In this document: in pieces, positions 24,110-36,228 of the stretch
Layout: each line of letters opens with the position of its first letter
Numbering within the stretch: position 1 is the first letter of the stretch
Source of the DNA: Peromyscus leucopus
Lineage: Eukaryota > Chordata > Mammalia > Rodentia > Cricetidae
Length of the DNA stretch: 64,000 nucleotides
Direction: 5' to 3'
Assembly (NCBI RefSeq): GCF_004664715.2
Contig: NC_051072.1
Location: 32,824,642-32,888,641, forward strand
Notes under the pieces: generated by a model
What the model was told of the DNA's origin: nothing
The model's input: the letters and a program-made list of their open reading frames with translations, nothing else
The model's database searches: none
Made by a program: the position numbers and the translations under genes

Positions 24110-24560
24110 TTCAGCAAGTCCCTGAAACTGACTATATTTACTAGGTCTCCTCCTCCCCAAGCACATAAGCAGTAAGGACTGCTGAGAGGCACTCTCAGAC
24201 AAGCTGAGCTGCCTGGTATGGACTCAGAACACTGGAGCACCAAGAAAAAGTGGAGAACAACCAGGATGCCTGAGAAAGACATTTTTCAAGGACACTGCTC
24301 AGCCACCTGTACGTTGTACAGTGCACTTCAAGGAAAAGGATGCTGTTTACAACCTGGATGTTGTGCAGTGCACTCCAGGTTTCCCCTTGCGAGAGCTGTC
24401 ACCCACGGTTTTGGTGGTGCAGCTGTCTTTTAGTCATTTCTACTCCTGTAACTAATTACTCATTCATAGTTTAAGTAACCCCAATAAAGCCATTGGTTAT
24501 TTTGGTGGTATCCTTGGACTTCCATCAGTTCTCTATCTGATTGAGTGCTGTTATATTCAT
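24110..24560 (+). mobile_element. LTR-like rodent repeat with AATAAA signal
   Basis: 'ggcactctcagacaagctga', 'aagtggagaacaaccaggat', 'ccccttgcgagagctgtcac', 'cttttagtcatttctactcc' and 'aaccccaataaagccattgg' match a rodent-wide repeat I know with a poly(A) signal at 24483-24488. The layout suggests an LTR. Class and strand are inferred. Confidence 0.4.
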
Positions 24561-24904
24561 GTCTACCCAAGCATAGTATCACAGAACAAAGCTAGCAATT
24601 TTGAGATGCATTAAGAATTTTTAGACTTTTTACCTTTTAAAGTACACCCTCTGGTTAGAAGAAAAGTGTATGGTTTTAGAAAACTCAACAGAAAATACAG
24701 AATTCCCTTCCCCCGGAACTCAATTATTTCACTCTATCTTTAAAATAAAGAATTAATGCCATTGTTTTCTAGATGGGGGGATGTGGGAGGGAGCTGAGGA
24801 ACAGAGATATTGGACATTGGATATCTTGTCTATACTCAGAGCTTGGCTTGTGAATTCATACTTGAAGTCACTGTTTATACTCTCACCCCATGATTATGTG
24901 CCAG

Positions 24905-24978
24905 GAAGGCTAAATGAAATAATCCTAATATGATTAGAACAATTTTGGACACATAATACACACTTGATAAAGAGAAAC
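24905..24978 (+). mobile_element. MIR SINE 3' fragment
   Basis: 'ggctaaatgaaataatccta', 'gattagaacaattttggaca' and 'cataatacacacttgataaa' match the MIR 3' block (gattaaatgag...cttagaacagtgcctggcacata). Confidence 0.55.
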
Positions 24979-24984
24979 AGAAAG

Positions 24985-25138
24985 CATATCATTTAATCTT
25001 CCATGAAACCCTATAAGATAATTATTACACCAATGAAGAAATTCAAACTAAACTAAATTAAATTAATTATCCTTGGTTACATAACAAAGGTGTGGTTGAC
25101 ATGGGAATCAAATCTCTGTCTTTATAGCATATACCCAG
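24985..25138 (-). mobile_element. MIR SINE (antisense)
   Basis: 'atcatttaatcttccatgaa', 'accctataagataattatta', 'ggttacataacaaaggtgtg' and 'ggaatcaaatctctgtcttt' match a reversed MIR (catttaatcctcac..ccctatgaggt..gtcacacagct..gaaccc). Confidence 0.65.
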
Positions 25139-25344
25139 GTTGTTTGATGTCCATATATGGAGTTGTATTAATAAGTGGCTTTCTTTTGCTGTCATTCCAT
25201 TTTCATTATTTCGTGTGACTAAGATGGAGTTTGAAAGTGAATAGTTAATAGTATTGATGTAATGATATACTAATATGTTCCAAGGAGGAACCTCTTTTCA
25301 TGAAATGGAGCCTTGAGGTAGAATAATACATAGGAAATCTCCAG

Positions 25345-25480
25345 AGGCATACACACTATGGTGTTTCAAATCACATAGATCCATGGTCATGCCTACTCCC
25401 TGTCTACATATACTCTTGGGCAAGTTACAAACTTTCTTTGAATTAATTATGTCCTCTGTAGAATGGGAATAATAATGCCT
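25345..25480 (+). mobile_element. MIR SINE core
   Basis: 'gtttcaaatcacatagatcc', 'cttgggcaagttacaaactt' and 'ctctgtagaatgggaataat' match the central MIR core in order. Confidence 0.65.
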
Positions 25481-25680
25481 CTCAAACATAATTTAATATT
25501 AGGGGCATTAAAATGTCAACTCTCCCCTCTGTTTTCAGTTTGTCGCCCATTTCTCACTTCTAAAGAACATGGCTACAGTTTCTGTATCAGCCATTACATC
25601 ACCTGCTTCTTGATTTAGAACTTCTGTGATTCTCACACAGGGACACGTTGTTATATTCCTGTCAAGGTAATCCAGGTGTT

Positions 25681-26047
25681 CTAGGGTTTCTGTTGCTGTG
25701 ACAGAGATACCATGACCACAGCAACTCTTTTACATGGAAATATTTTATTGAGGCTGGCTTACAGTTTCAGAGGTTTAGTCCATTATCATCATGGCGGGAC
25801 ATGGCTGCATGCAGGCAAACATCATGCTAGAGAAGGAGCTGAGAGTTCTGTATCTTGATCCACAGGCAACAGGAAGAGTACTGAGTACAACCCTGAGCCT
25901 AACTTGAGCATATATGAGACCTCAAAGTCCACCTCCACATTAACACACTTCCTCCAACAATGCCATATCTCCTAATAGTGCCACTCCCTATAGGCCAAGC
26001 TCTTCAACACATGAGTCTATGGGTGCTATACCTAGTCAAACCTCCAT
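25681..26047. mobile_element. Rodent medium-reiterated repeat (RMER1-like)
   Basis: 'agggtttctgttgctgtgac', 'gagataccatgaccacagca', 'gaggctggcttacagtttca', 'ccattatcatcatggcggga', 'cacacttcctccaacaatgc' and 'cctaatagtgccactcccta' are a familiar rodent repeat in full order. It shares its opening with the copies at 39284 and 52462 but has a different body. Family label tentative. Confidence 0.7.
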
Positions 26048-26335
26048 ACCAGGATAACCCCCATCTCAAGAAATTTAATTCAATCACATCTATGAAGTCT
26101 TACATGTCACTTTACGTAATGTTCATAGGTTCTGAGGATCCTGGAATGCTTATTTTTTTTGGGGGGGGGGAGCATTGGGCAATATATTACAAAGGATTCA
26201 TGAAGTTTTCTCCTCTATGTATTCCTGCTAGCCAAGAGGTATTATAATAACTTTTATTGCAAGAACTCATATACACATACCCTCAAACATCTTCAGTTTT
26301 TTACCTGTTAGCTTTCTAGTTCAGATGGTGATAAT

Positions 26336-26440
26336 CTACAGTTCTGTTGATGAAGAAACTGAGGCACCAAGGTATCGATTAACTTGTTTCTCATCATATT
26401 GCTGTGATTCCAAGGGAAAGCTATGTTTTGAAATCTTTCA
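26336..26440 (-). mobile_element. MIR SINE fragment (antisense)
   Basis: 'tgatgaagaaactgaggcac' followed by 'gattaacttgtttctcatca' and 'gattccaagggaaagc' fits the reversed MIR start-to-core order. Confidence 0.5.
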
Positions 26441-28508
26441 GTGAGAACCCAGAAATCATGATCTTGCAGTGTTTTTTTACTACTACTTGACTTAAATGCT
26501 CCTTTTCCAAACTCTTGATTTTCCTTAAAAATTGCACTTATGGCATTGTTATGTTAAATTCTTTGCCAGTTGACTGTTGACAAATTGTACTCTGTGTGAA
26601 GAGACCCTAGTTCACAGGTTGAAACAGGAAACATAACTCTTCAGTATGTTAGCTTCACCAACTAATTTAGTTTGAATTATTATTGTATAATATATACTCT
26701 ATGACAATTTCAAATCTATTTCTAGTTATCAACCAAAGAAATCAGTGTAATTCTTTTTCTGAGGATTCTTTCTTTCCAACACACCTGAACTTTCCTTCAC
26801 TGTCCAGGTTTTGATTATAGATATATTTGTGGAAGAACAGTACCAAAAGGCTATTAATAGGGAGGATTAGCTCACAAGGAGCATTACAGTGCTCATTGGA
26901 ATCCTGGATAACTTCTTGAGATAAATCTGTTTAGTTTTGCTTGTGAATCTCTTCCTCATTTCCTACTAGATACAAATATGCCTGTGAGTCTTCAAACACT
27001 GCTACGTTATACATTCAGTTCACTCCTTTAGTTATTCAAGAACACAGCTCTCTGTTCTAGCTAGACTGAGGTCCTTGCTAACTTCTGTGAGACTGATAGG
27101 CTCATGCCTCTCACTATACTTATTAAGCAGGCCTTCCCTAAGTGACAGTAACTTGACTCTATGGTTGACCTTTTTTCCCCTCATTTTTTATCTTCCCTAA
27201 AAAATGAAGTTGGAAGATTCTAGCTGTGTGAGCTCTAGACCTGTTTTTTATTATATAAAAATATTAATCTACCACAAGGGTTGGTTTACTCCTTGAGAAT
27301 TTTCAAAAGGATGAAGAGCTATTCAACTAACAAAGGTCTTAACAATGAAGACACTAAACCTTCAAATGACATTCTTTAGATGGCAACCAAATACTGAGTG
27401 ACTCCAGTGTAGCAATTGCGAGTGATACAAATCGCCTTCATTCAAATATTATCTTGTAGATAAACTTGTCCTGTCAACATTTATCTCACACACTTTTGAC
27501 AAATTAAAATACTTACATAGATAATTAGCTTAAAAAGTCATTGACCAAACAATAGGTTCTCAACTTTTGACTTATTGAAAATAAATTTAGTGGACAAATG
27601 AGAGCTACTTTAACTTGTGTTTTGAATTGTTTGATTCATTGCATTTTTAGTAGAAAATAGAGGCTAGCAATTCAACATGTATCATACACAAATTTTATGT
27701 CTAATAGAAATAAAGGCAAGTTTAGTACCTGAACATTTTGCTTATGGTTTATGATAATGAGCCTAGTGATGAAGTGAGAAAAGAGAGTGTTTCTCAGAAT
27801 GAAGACAAGTATAAGGGATGACAATGTACTCTGGAGAAAAAGGTACCTATTGGTAGGAATATGTAATCATCATGGTTGTTTGGTTTTATCAACATGTGTT
27901 ATAATAAAAAAACCCAGAATTTTGTCTTGATGGCTTGGTACAATTTTTAAATTTTCTCTGTATTAACCCACTTCTTTATAACAGATCTCAAGTAGATTAT
28001 TTCTACTTCTTTCATTTGGCTCACAATTGCATTTTGATCATCAAATATGTGGAACACATTTTCTTTAATTTATGCTCTGCCTGTCCATGGTTAGCTCCCT
28101 GGGTGATCCAGCAACTCATTGACTCTCTGTGTTCATCTTTTTACACTTACTCTGCTTTGGTTTTATATCATGGCTCTGTGTTAGTTGCAGACTTATAGTT
28201 CAATGTGATTTTTTCTAATTTTACAAAGCTTCAAAAGTCATGTGCATCAAGTATAAAATATACCATAAAGTATGGATTTTTATCTCTTCTTAGGCAACCA
28301 TGTATGGTAGGGTATTTTAACATAGTCTGGAGTAGTAAAGAGGGAGAGTAGACAACCGATACACAACTTTATTTTGGTGCTACTCTGATGTTTGCAAGGT
28401 TAAATGTGTCAAACAGTTTACATTATGAAATTTCCAACTGATATTGAGTTACATTGGGTTATAATGTGGGACACAAGAAGTAGTTGATTCCCTTTGAGAT
28501 AGACATAC
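26441..28508. other. No recognisable feature (2 kb)
   Basis: Anonymous AT-rich DNA up to the LTR element's target site. An 87-codon frame at 27935-28198 has no recognisable domain. Confidence 0.5.
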
Positions 28509-28514
28509 TGAATT

Positions 28515-28920
28515 TGTAGCCTCAAGTTTTTCTGTGTCCCGCCTTGCCTGGGTTCAGGACAAATCTCTCATCCACCGTCCCACAGCGTTTTATAAAATAA
28601 TCACACAGAGGCTTAATTTTTTTTTATAACTGCTTGGCCATTAGCTCAGGCTTATTACTGACTAGCTCTTTTACTTAAATTAGCCCATGATTCTTGTCTA
28701 TGTTTAGCCACGTGGCTTGGTACCTTTTCTCAGTTCTGCCTTGTCATCTTGTTTTCTCTGTGTCTGGCTGGTGACTCTTGACTCCACCTCCCTCTTCCCA
28801 GAATTCTTCTCATCTGCTTGTCCCACCTATACTTCCGGTCTGGCTACTGGCCAATCAGCATTTTATCTATCAACTGATCAGAGCAACACACATTCACACC
28901 ATACAGAACATATTCCACAG
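28515..28920 (-). repeat. 3' LTR of the retrotransposon
   Basis: Plus-strand landmarks 'cacacagaggcttaattttt', 'tagctcaggcttattactga', 'ccagaattcttctcatctgc', 'ggctactggccaatcagcat' and 'catacagaacatattccaca' pair with the same blocks in the 5' LTR. The outer edge starts tgtagcctcaag. The inner edge adjoins the polypurine tract. Confidence 0.8.
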
Positions 28921-28940
28921 CTCTTCCCCTTTTCTTTTCT

Positions 28941-28942
<2 letters not shown>

Positions 28943-29001
<59 letters not shown>

Positions 29002-29147
29002 GTTTTTCAAGACAGGGTTTCTCTGTGTAGCTTTGCACCTTTCCTGGAACTCTTGATAGCTCAGGCTGGCCTTGAACTCACAGAGATCCACCTGCCTCTG
29101 CCTCCCAAGTGCTGGCATTAAAGGCATGTGCAACCACCGCCCAGCCC
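28943..29147 (-). mobile_element. B1 SINE inside the LTR element, long poly(A)
   Basis: Antisense B1 ('caagacagggtttctctgtg', 'tagctttgcacctttcctgg', 'ggccttgaactcacagagat') preceded by an uninterrupted T tract to 29000, its A tail. Perfect 10-bp duplications, tcttttctgt, lie at 28933-28942 and 29148-29157. The insertion splits sequence at the edge of the polypurine tract. The long pure tail suggests a young copy. Confidence 0.93.
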
Positions 29148-31328
29148 TCTTTTCTGTCTAATCAAAAAGGAAGGTTTTAACTTTAACATAGTAAAATTAC
29201 ATATAACAAAATAGTTATTCAGCAAGAATTACAGTTACAATATTGAGTCTATTGGTATTTGGCAAAATTAAAGAAAATATTCTATTCTATATTTATGAGT
29301 CTAAATTTTCATATCTAATTTATCTTTTATCATAACGAAGCAAAATTATAACTATCTAGTCTTCAACTACATCAAAGACCCCGGAAGAATATAATGGTAC
29401 CCAAGTAAACAGCAAATGCATTGTAAGCAACTTCCAAAAATATCAAGTGACAGAGACAGCTGCCTGCCTGAACAGTCACCCAAAGTTCTTCTGTAATGTT
29501 GGGGCATCTAACTTCAGCCCATAGGTCTAGTCTCTCAGTCATTTTTTTTCTGTGTCCTGTAGAATGTCTGGCAGTTTCTTCTGCAAAGCAGGAACCTGAA
29601 GGACCATCTTGCCTTACAAAGATAAGTGGTCACCAAAATCACACAACATTTTGCCAAGCAGTCCAGGTAAGAACAGTTTCTTGCCCAAATGGCTATTTTT
29701 GCCAAGAAGAAGATAAACTCCATATGGAGTGTCTTCGATGCTCATCTTTCTCTCTGAAATAAATTTGTGCTGCTAGGAGCAGACATGTCTCACTGTCCAG
29801 AAAGTCTAATTTTTTAAAACATTTTAAATGCCATATTCTGTAGGTCTTTGAAGTGTTTGAAGATTACTTCTAATTGAAATATATCTATGAATACCTAGAT
29901 AACTTAACATGACTATAAGTTTGACTATCACAGAAGGCTAATTACTAATCTGTATTTCTCAATTATACACTACAATTTCAAATGAGTTGCACAAACACAA
30001 TATTTTAAACATGAGTAGAAATATATATACAGTATAACAAAATTAAATTTAAATTTGTATCAATAAACTAAAATCCATAGCAATGTAAAACATGTCAAAC
30101 AAGTTGTTGCTCTTTAAAAGTAGGTTCAATAATCTACCCTTTTATCCTATCATATCTATATCCTTTATTTCTGTATTATATCCTCCTTTCTTCTTTATAA
30201 AAATATTGACTATGACCATAACCATTCATACCAACAACCTAAACAAAAACAAACATCTATAATTCTTTTTTTTTTTTTTTTTGGAATGTGGGTGTAATTT
30301 TCTAGGCTACTTCCTGCTGATAAAGGGTGCTGTATTCTTATGGGGATACAAAGAACATTTTAGGATTATGGTCAAGTCCTGACTGGAATAGTCTGTGAGG
30401 CTGCATTATCTGAGCCATTTGCCTTAAAAACATTTTGGATGTTGGATCATCTAGGCCATGGTGTCATTGGAGGCCTTTCAGGGGTCTTGGCTGGTTAAAC
30501 CATATTAGTCAGGAAGCAATCCAATTGTTTCTGTGGAAACAAAAGCCGAACCTCTTTTCCAAAGCTACATATCCTTAGACATAAATTTTGAAATCAAAAT
30601 ATCTTTAAATATACATATTGATTTAACTGAGCAGCCTTTACAATCAAATGTCTTCTTGCAGTTAAAAATATCAAAGACAGCACAATCCAGATTCTCTGTG
30701 TAATATCCATCTTTATGTGGCTTATTTTTTATATTAACATTACTGTCTCTTTAAAGACTTTATTTTTAAAATTATTTCTTTATATAACTGTATATATTCT
30801 TTTTTTTCCTCACTCTTCCAAGCCTACATATATTTTTATACACATTGTAAACTATTCCACCTGAATGTCTCTTATTGTGAAACTATTGCTTTAAACTGCA
30901 GCATTACTAGGATTGAAATGGCAGCTTTGGCAGCTGGCTCTGCCCACCTCAGTTTCCCAACGTGATGGTGGTACATTTACTGCTGACTATGGGAAGCAGT
31001 GAGTCTCTGCTTCTGTCCATTAGCATGTAGCCCAGAAACCTTTTTTTTTTTTTTTTTTTTTTTTACTGGCAAAAGCTAAATTTGTCAAGATGCAGTGCAC
31101 TGTGCAGCTTGGAGATGCCACCTGTGTACTGTGGCAGAAATCTGCCATACTGCAATCAAGTCCAAATGCCACTGTGAACCCGCCATACTATAGCTCATGG
31201 CTGGCCTGAGAGACACAACTAGGAAGCTGTTTTTAGCTCCATTTTAGAATCTGTTTTTTTTTTTTGTTTGTTTGTTTTTGTTTTTTTTTGTTTTTTTTTT
31301 TTTTTGTTTTTTTTAAAGCTTTGTCATT

Positions 31329-31699
31329 TGTAGCTGAAGTTTTCCTGGGTCCTGCCTGGTGTGCAGTTGCTCAGACCTAAGAAAACACAGAGGCTTATAT
31401 TAATTAAAATTGCTTGGCTATTAGCTCAGACCTACCACTGACTAGCTCTTACACTTAAACTCAGTCCTTTTCTGTTAATATATATGTTACTATGTGTTCT
31501 GTGGTTTTACCTGTGTGCCATTACATGCTGCTCCCTGGACAGTGTGCTGGCATCTCCTGACTCAGCCTTCCTTTTCCTAGAATTCTTCTTGGCTGCTTAT
31601 CCTGCCTATACTTCCTGCCTGGCTACTCATCAATTAGCATTTTATTTATCAACCAATCAGAGCAACATATATTCACAGCATACAGAACATCCCACAGCA
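31329..31699 (-). repeat. 5' LTR of the retrotransposon
   Basis: TG...CA repeat. On the minus strand it reads tgctgtgggatgttctgtat at its start, with a CCAAT box (plus-strand ccaat at 31653-31657, reading attgg on the element's strand) and an AT-rich gataaataaaa (complement of 31640-31650) as candidate promoter elements. Confidence 0.8.
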
Positions 31700-31705
31700 T
31701 GAAAT

Positions 31706-32524
31706 CATAACTGAACTGAAAATTTAAAGACCAAGCTGAGCTCTCCTGCTCTTGTAATGAGGGAACAACCTTCTGATTGTATACTGGTCAATTTAGGGTC
31801 AGAATAACAGAGTAACCTCTTTTGTGCTAAGACTCCTGATTTGAGGAGCAGCATTTGCATTGTAAGATGTCATTTGGAGGCAGGATTTCCTAAGCCATAG
31901 GATCATAATGACTAGTCATGTGATTTAGAAGGTCACACATATATTTGGGGGAGAATCTCCTGGTCATTCTTTTAATCATTTAGGTGGTTACTTATTTATA
32001 GAAAAGTCTGTTCAAGGTTTTTGGTCTCCAGTGGAAACATTCCAATACACAGAAGACATGGGTCATTTTCAATATGCCAAAAAGGTTCCTAGTAGTGGAA
32101 ACAAGCTAATGATCTCAGAGATGTTTTAAAATTTATTGGTTTACTATTTGTAAAAGAAACGACCTCCATTTCACAGTAGGGTTGTAAAGCAAAAGTATGT
32201 GAAAATGTCAATGCACACTGTAAAAACTTAAGAGGCAATGGAAATTTTCTGTGTAATCCTTATTTGTTAGATTTCCATTTGAGGAAAATCCTTCTCAGGG
32301 CCATGCCAATGGGAGTTAACAGCATTGCATCAGCTTTGCAAGAGTCTGACCACACAGCAGCACCTTGGAATTCAGAGAAGCCACTGTCACACCTGCCCAA
32401 CTCTATCCTATATCTCTGGAACTAGCAGTGAGGCTGGAGGACACCAACATCTATGTTGATAAGATAATGGCTGTCACTACCCTATTGGCAGAAAGCAGGC
32501 TCTGTAGGTTCATGTCTTCTTTAA
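31706..32524. other. No recognisable feature
   Basis: Anonymous sequence with no repeat or coding signal I can support. Confidence 0.45.
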
Positions 32525-32645
32525 TTTCAATATTGTATTATTTATTTTTAATGGGCAAATAGTATGTATTTATGCATACAGTGTCATGTATTGACATATG
32601 CATGTATTGCAGATGTTTAAATAAAGTAAATTAACTGTGACTCAC
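32525..32645 (-). mobile_element. L1M 3' UTR fragment (antisense)
   Basis: 'tttaatgggcaaatagtatg', 'atacagtgtcatgtattgac' and 'cagatgtttaaataaagtaa' resemble the L1MA-type block 'gtacagtgtgat.ttttgata...gtttaaatcaa'. Confidence 0.5.
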
Positions 32646-33914
32646 TTTATAGATCGCCATTGAGCTATGACATGACACATAAGCAAGCACAGGACACTGA
32701 TATTAAGAAGCAACAGGGAGAACATGCTCATTCTCATCTAGTCTGCATTCTTTTCTTCATTCTGTCTTCTGTTCTGACTGTTCATGACTTACAGATGTTG
32801 CTAATGCTTGAGGAAACACCATTAACACTTAATTCCAGAAAGTAAACACCAAAATTAGACACAACTCTGAGTAATGGCACTGGTAGATTCTCCATCATCT
32901 CAATACCATTGAGAAACTAGTTTGTAGTCTCTGTTTTCTCATCTTCAAATTCACCTCCATTAAGAATTTGTTCTTGTTCTTTAAAGAACTATTTTATTGA
33001 TGTGTCAGAGTGTGAATGACTTTTACTCTTATAATTCTATACTATGCTTTATAATAGTATTAAAACACTGTACTTTTTAATGGAATATACCAATGTTTGC
33101 CAACCTAGATTTAGCTTTATATAAGAAAGGAAAAAAAAAAACTTTATTCACAAATTGTTCCACATTTGACTTTGCTTGGTAAGATTCAGGTCTTAATTCA
33201 TTTAGGCAGAGCTGGTTTTAAAGCTTTACATGGGGCCCTGTTTCAGCAAATAAGTATTTTCCTCAAAATGTCACAAAACAGGGGCTAAAATTTTGTCTGC
33301 TTCAGCACTCATCACCACTTTGAGATTGGTTCCATTTTGTTCAGAGGGAAGCATCCTTGCACAGCTGTGTGGGACACCTTTCCAAGAGTCATGACTAAAG
33401 AAAAAGAAAATATTTTCCTGTTCAGCTGTAGCAACAAAAGAAAAAAATGGGATAAATAAAAGCTTACCTTTTACTTTCTAAGCATGCTACTAGCAGTTTG
33501 ACACCATCCCTCGTGGGAGTCTGGCCCTAAACAGAACACCGTGGGCTGGCTGCCAACCCATTTGGTGCAGAAGTTTCGTTGGCAAGAGTTTGTGTTGGCA
33601 AACGACCCATTTCTTTCTCAACCTCGGGCTATTACAAGCTTCCTGTCATATCTGCTTCATCTGATTCTCTGCATATCATTCTGCCCTGACCAGAGCCACC
33701 TTTTAATCTACTTAGTGCTTGAAGGAAATATAACAAATCCTCCCATTATTTTATCTTATCACAAGCTGTCCTGTGCTCTTCTTCCGTTTTAAAGGCTATT
33801 GCTCTGATATTGGAGTCAGAAATGATCAAAATATAAGTGTGACTAACCCTCATCAGTAACTAGCTCCCCAAGAAGTAAGTTGTTGTTCTATGCTGGATCC
33901 ACCCAGAATACTTA
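32646..33914. other. Mostly anonymous; compositionally distinct part at 33480-33800
   Basis: Nothing recognised to 33480. From there the sequence is less AT-rich and holds three TTGGCA/TGCCAA half-sites (33551, 33579, 33595). An 83-codon frame at 33541-33792 has no recognisable domain. Confidence 0.4.
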
Positions 33915-33923
33915 GATATTTTT

Positions 33924-34091
33924 TTTTGTTTTGTTTTTTGTTTTTGTTTTTCGAGACAGGGTTTCTCTGTGTAGCTTTGCGCCTTTCCTGGAACTCGCTT
34001 TGGAGACCAGGCTGGCCTCGAACTCACAGAGATCTGCCTGCCTCTGCCTCCTGAGTGCTGGGATTAAAGGCGTGTGCCACCACCGCCCGGC
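33924..34091 (-). mobile_element. B1 SINE, well preserved
   Basis: Antisense B1 with a T-rich tail (33924-33950), 'cgagacagggtttctctgtg', 'tagctttgcgcctttcctgg', 'gaccaggctggcctcgaact' and 'gggattaaaggcgtgtgcca', ending 'ccaccgcccggc'. Flanking 9-bp duplications, gatattttt, at 33915-33923 and 34092-34100. CpGs in the body remain largely intact, so it is young. Confidence 0.95.
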
Positions 34092-34247
34092 GATATTTTT
34101 AAAAGTAAATGGAGATCTTGTACTGGCGTCAGTCATTCTGTTCAGTCGGTGTTTGCTTTTATCTTCTTGTTTTGGTAAGAGTTGAATTAAATACTCTTTA
34201 TGAAAAATAGTTCCCATAGCTTCTTGGGGTATTTTTCAGGTAATTAA

Positions 34248-34430
34248 TGATACAGTGGATTAGCACATAGACTCTGAATTGAGTGCAACTGTGTCTGATT
34301 TGTGGCCCTGTAATTTTTAAAGAAATTTTTGACAAACCATTTCTACTCTCAACATTGACATATATGATGATGAAAATAAAAATGAAATTTGATGGGCTAG
34401 CCTACAGATAGTATGTAGCACATTGTATGA
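34248..34430 (+). mobile_element. MIR SINE, diverged
   Basis: 'atacagtggattagcacata', 'gactctgaattgagtgcaac' and later 'gatgatgaaaataaaaatga' and 'atagtatgtagcacattgta' follow MIR order (acagtgg.ta..agcac.ggctctg; aatgggaataataa; tagcacagtg). Confidence 0.45.
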
Positions 34431-34690
34431 CACTCTGGGTTCATGGTGAGGAAGACTGTGAGGAGGAATTTGCCTATTTGTGTAAGTTTAATTATGATTT
34501 TTGTTACTCTGTAATAGAATTATAATGAAATAATAAAATATAGCAACAAATAAATTTATTGCCATGGATTCATTAACAAATGAAAAACAAGATTTGAATT
34601 TAAATGAGAATTAATTTATTTCAAATTCATAATTAGCACAGGAGCCAAAAATTAAACTTTGATTCTATATCTAAGCATGCAAAAGAGTAT
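34431..34690. other. No recognisable feature
   Basis: Very AT-rich anonymous sequence. Confidence 0.4.
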
Positions 34691-34770
34691 TCTCTCTCTC
34701 TTTCTTTCTCTGTCCCTTTTTCTCCCCCCCTCTCTCTCCCCTTTGTTATATCTCTCTGTCTCTCTCTTGT
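34691..34770. repeat. Imperfect (TC)n pyrimidine tract
   Basis: CT dinucleotides with C runs and a short 'gttata' break. Confidence 0.9.
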
Positions 34771-34905
34771 CATATCATTGTCTGAGAAATTTCATTGTCC
34801 TTTACTCCAAATAAAAAGTAAATAAATTGTAAGGAAAAATGCTTGTGATGCACTAAATGAAGATGTACAGAGAAGAAGAAATAGAGAGATCAACACAGAG
34901 AAGGG

Positions 34906-34967
34906 TGTCTATCTATCAACCTATCTATCAATAAAGCTACCTACAATTTACCTACATATTTTATCTG

Positions 34968-35001
<34 letters not shown>

Positions 35002-35045
35002 TATGGATACATATCTATCATCTATGTATCTATATCTATATATAA
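34906..35045. repeat. (TATC)n-(TA)n compound microsatellite
   Basis: Tetranucleotide tatc/atct units on both sides of a TA-rich core at 34966-35005. Confidence 0.92.
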
Positions 35046-36228
35046 TCTCAAGAGATAGATGGTGGGACAAGAATGAATTTCTACATGAGGAATTGGGTCA
35101 ATCTACATACAAATACTTCTTGTCCCTCTTCTAGAAGCACTGTTAAGTGTGCTTTGCCTACCTTTACCCATGATTCAACTCACTTTTTGCTTTGCTGTTT
35201 ATGATAGAATTGTTTCATGACCAGAAAATCCTATCTAATTTCTTTCTTCTTTGTCCAACTCACAAGGATCAGGTACTGTCAGCTCCAGAAAATACGTTTG
35301 TAGCCTCCTTGAGAACAAAGGTGATCAAGCATGAGTATTGCTGAACCTGACACAGAGCTCTTACAACGGTTTTGCTGTTGTATGAAATAGAATAACATGA
35401 GATGTGAGTTAATTCTCTAGTCATTTCCTCTTTTTATGGTAATAGGGAATTGGATCTAGAGCCTCCCATGTCTTAGGCAAGCTACATCTCGAGCCAATAG
35501 TTCACTCTCAACTTTTTATAGCTCTTAGCATTAATTCAATGTTTGGAGCCAAAGCAACTGTTTTCTCCCATGAAACAATATACATGAAGACAATTGGCCA
35601 ACAGATAAGAATGATGAGGTGGGAAAATATGAAGACACAGAATCCTTGGCAAATCATGTGGTTCCTAATCTTTCTTGAGGCCACTCGACCCTAACTACTT
35701 TGTATTAAGCCATTTTTAAGTGGATTCTCTGTTTCTTGAGGAAGGCATATTTCTCAATGAAACTTTTATATTAGGTATGTTAGACAAATGTATAGCATAT
35801 TTATCTAGGAAAAATCATTGTTATCACATCTGCTTCGGAAAACCAAAGAAAACATGAAAATACATATATAAATCATATGACCTCAACTGATTGTAAAAGC
35901 AGAAACATTGTATCAGCATAGTTCTAATAATTATTTAATACAACTAATGTTGCATTTTATCCTATGGTACAATAACGTAACCTTGGGCATACTATGAACC
36001 ACATAAAAAAACATGTGTGCTAGAGTTTTTTGAGTTGTACAAATAAAGGAGAATTCCTGTTTATGGATCCTGAGGACTTTGTTTATAGCACTTTCCTGGA
36101 TTTTAGTATTACCCCTTGGTCTATCACAAAGAAGGAAATAGAATACATTGCATACATCCATGGGCCTTGGGAAAGACATTGATAAATATCTTCTAAAATT
36201 TAAGAAATTATAAGATTCTATATATTAC

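Larger units (their letters stand above)
28509..31705 (-). mobile_element. Non-autonomous LTR retrotransposon (class II ERV-like), complete layout
   Basis: Two related direct repeats of about 400 and 370 bp (28515-28920 and 31329-31699) begin TG; the second ends CA. They enclose a 2.4-kb AT-rich interior with no gag, pol or env frame. Flanks are tgaatt (28509-28514) and tgaaat (31700-31705), a 6-bp target duplication with one mismatch, as class II ERVs make. Read on the minus strand, 31329-31699 is the 5' LTR and 28515-28920 the 3' LTR. A purine tract (agaaaaggggaag) lies just inside the 3' LTR. No intact primer-binding site is visible after the 5' LTR. The LTRs differ visibly and the interior holds long A tracts, so the copy is old. 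I recognise the interior as an abundant cricetid element, perhaps mys-related; the name is uncertain. Confidence 0.8.

Noticed and set aside
28717..29121. 134-codon open frame (longest in the window)
   Set aside because: It runs through LTR sequence, a T59 tract and an antisense B1, giving a poly-Phe stretch. It is a repeat artefact.
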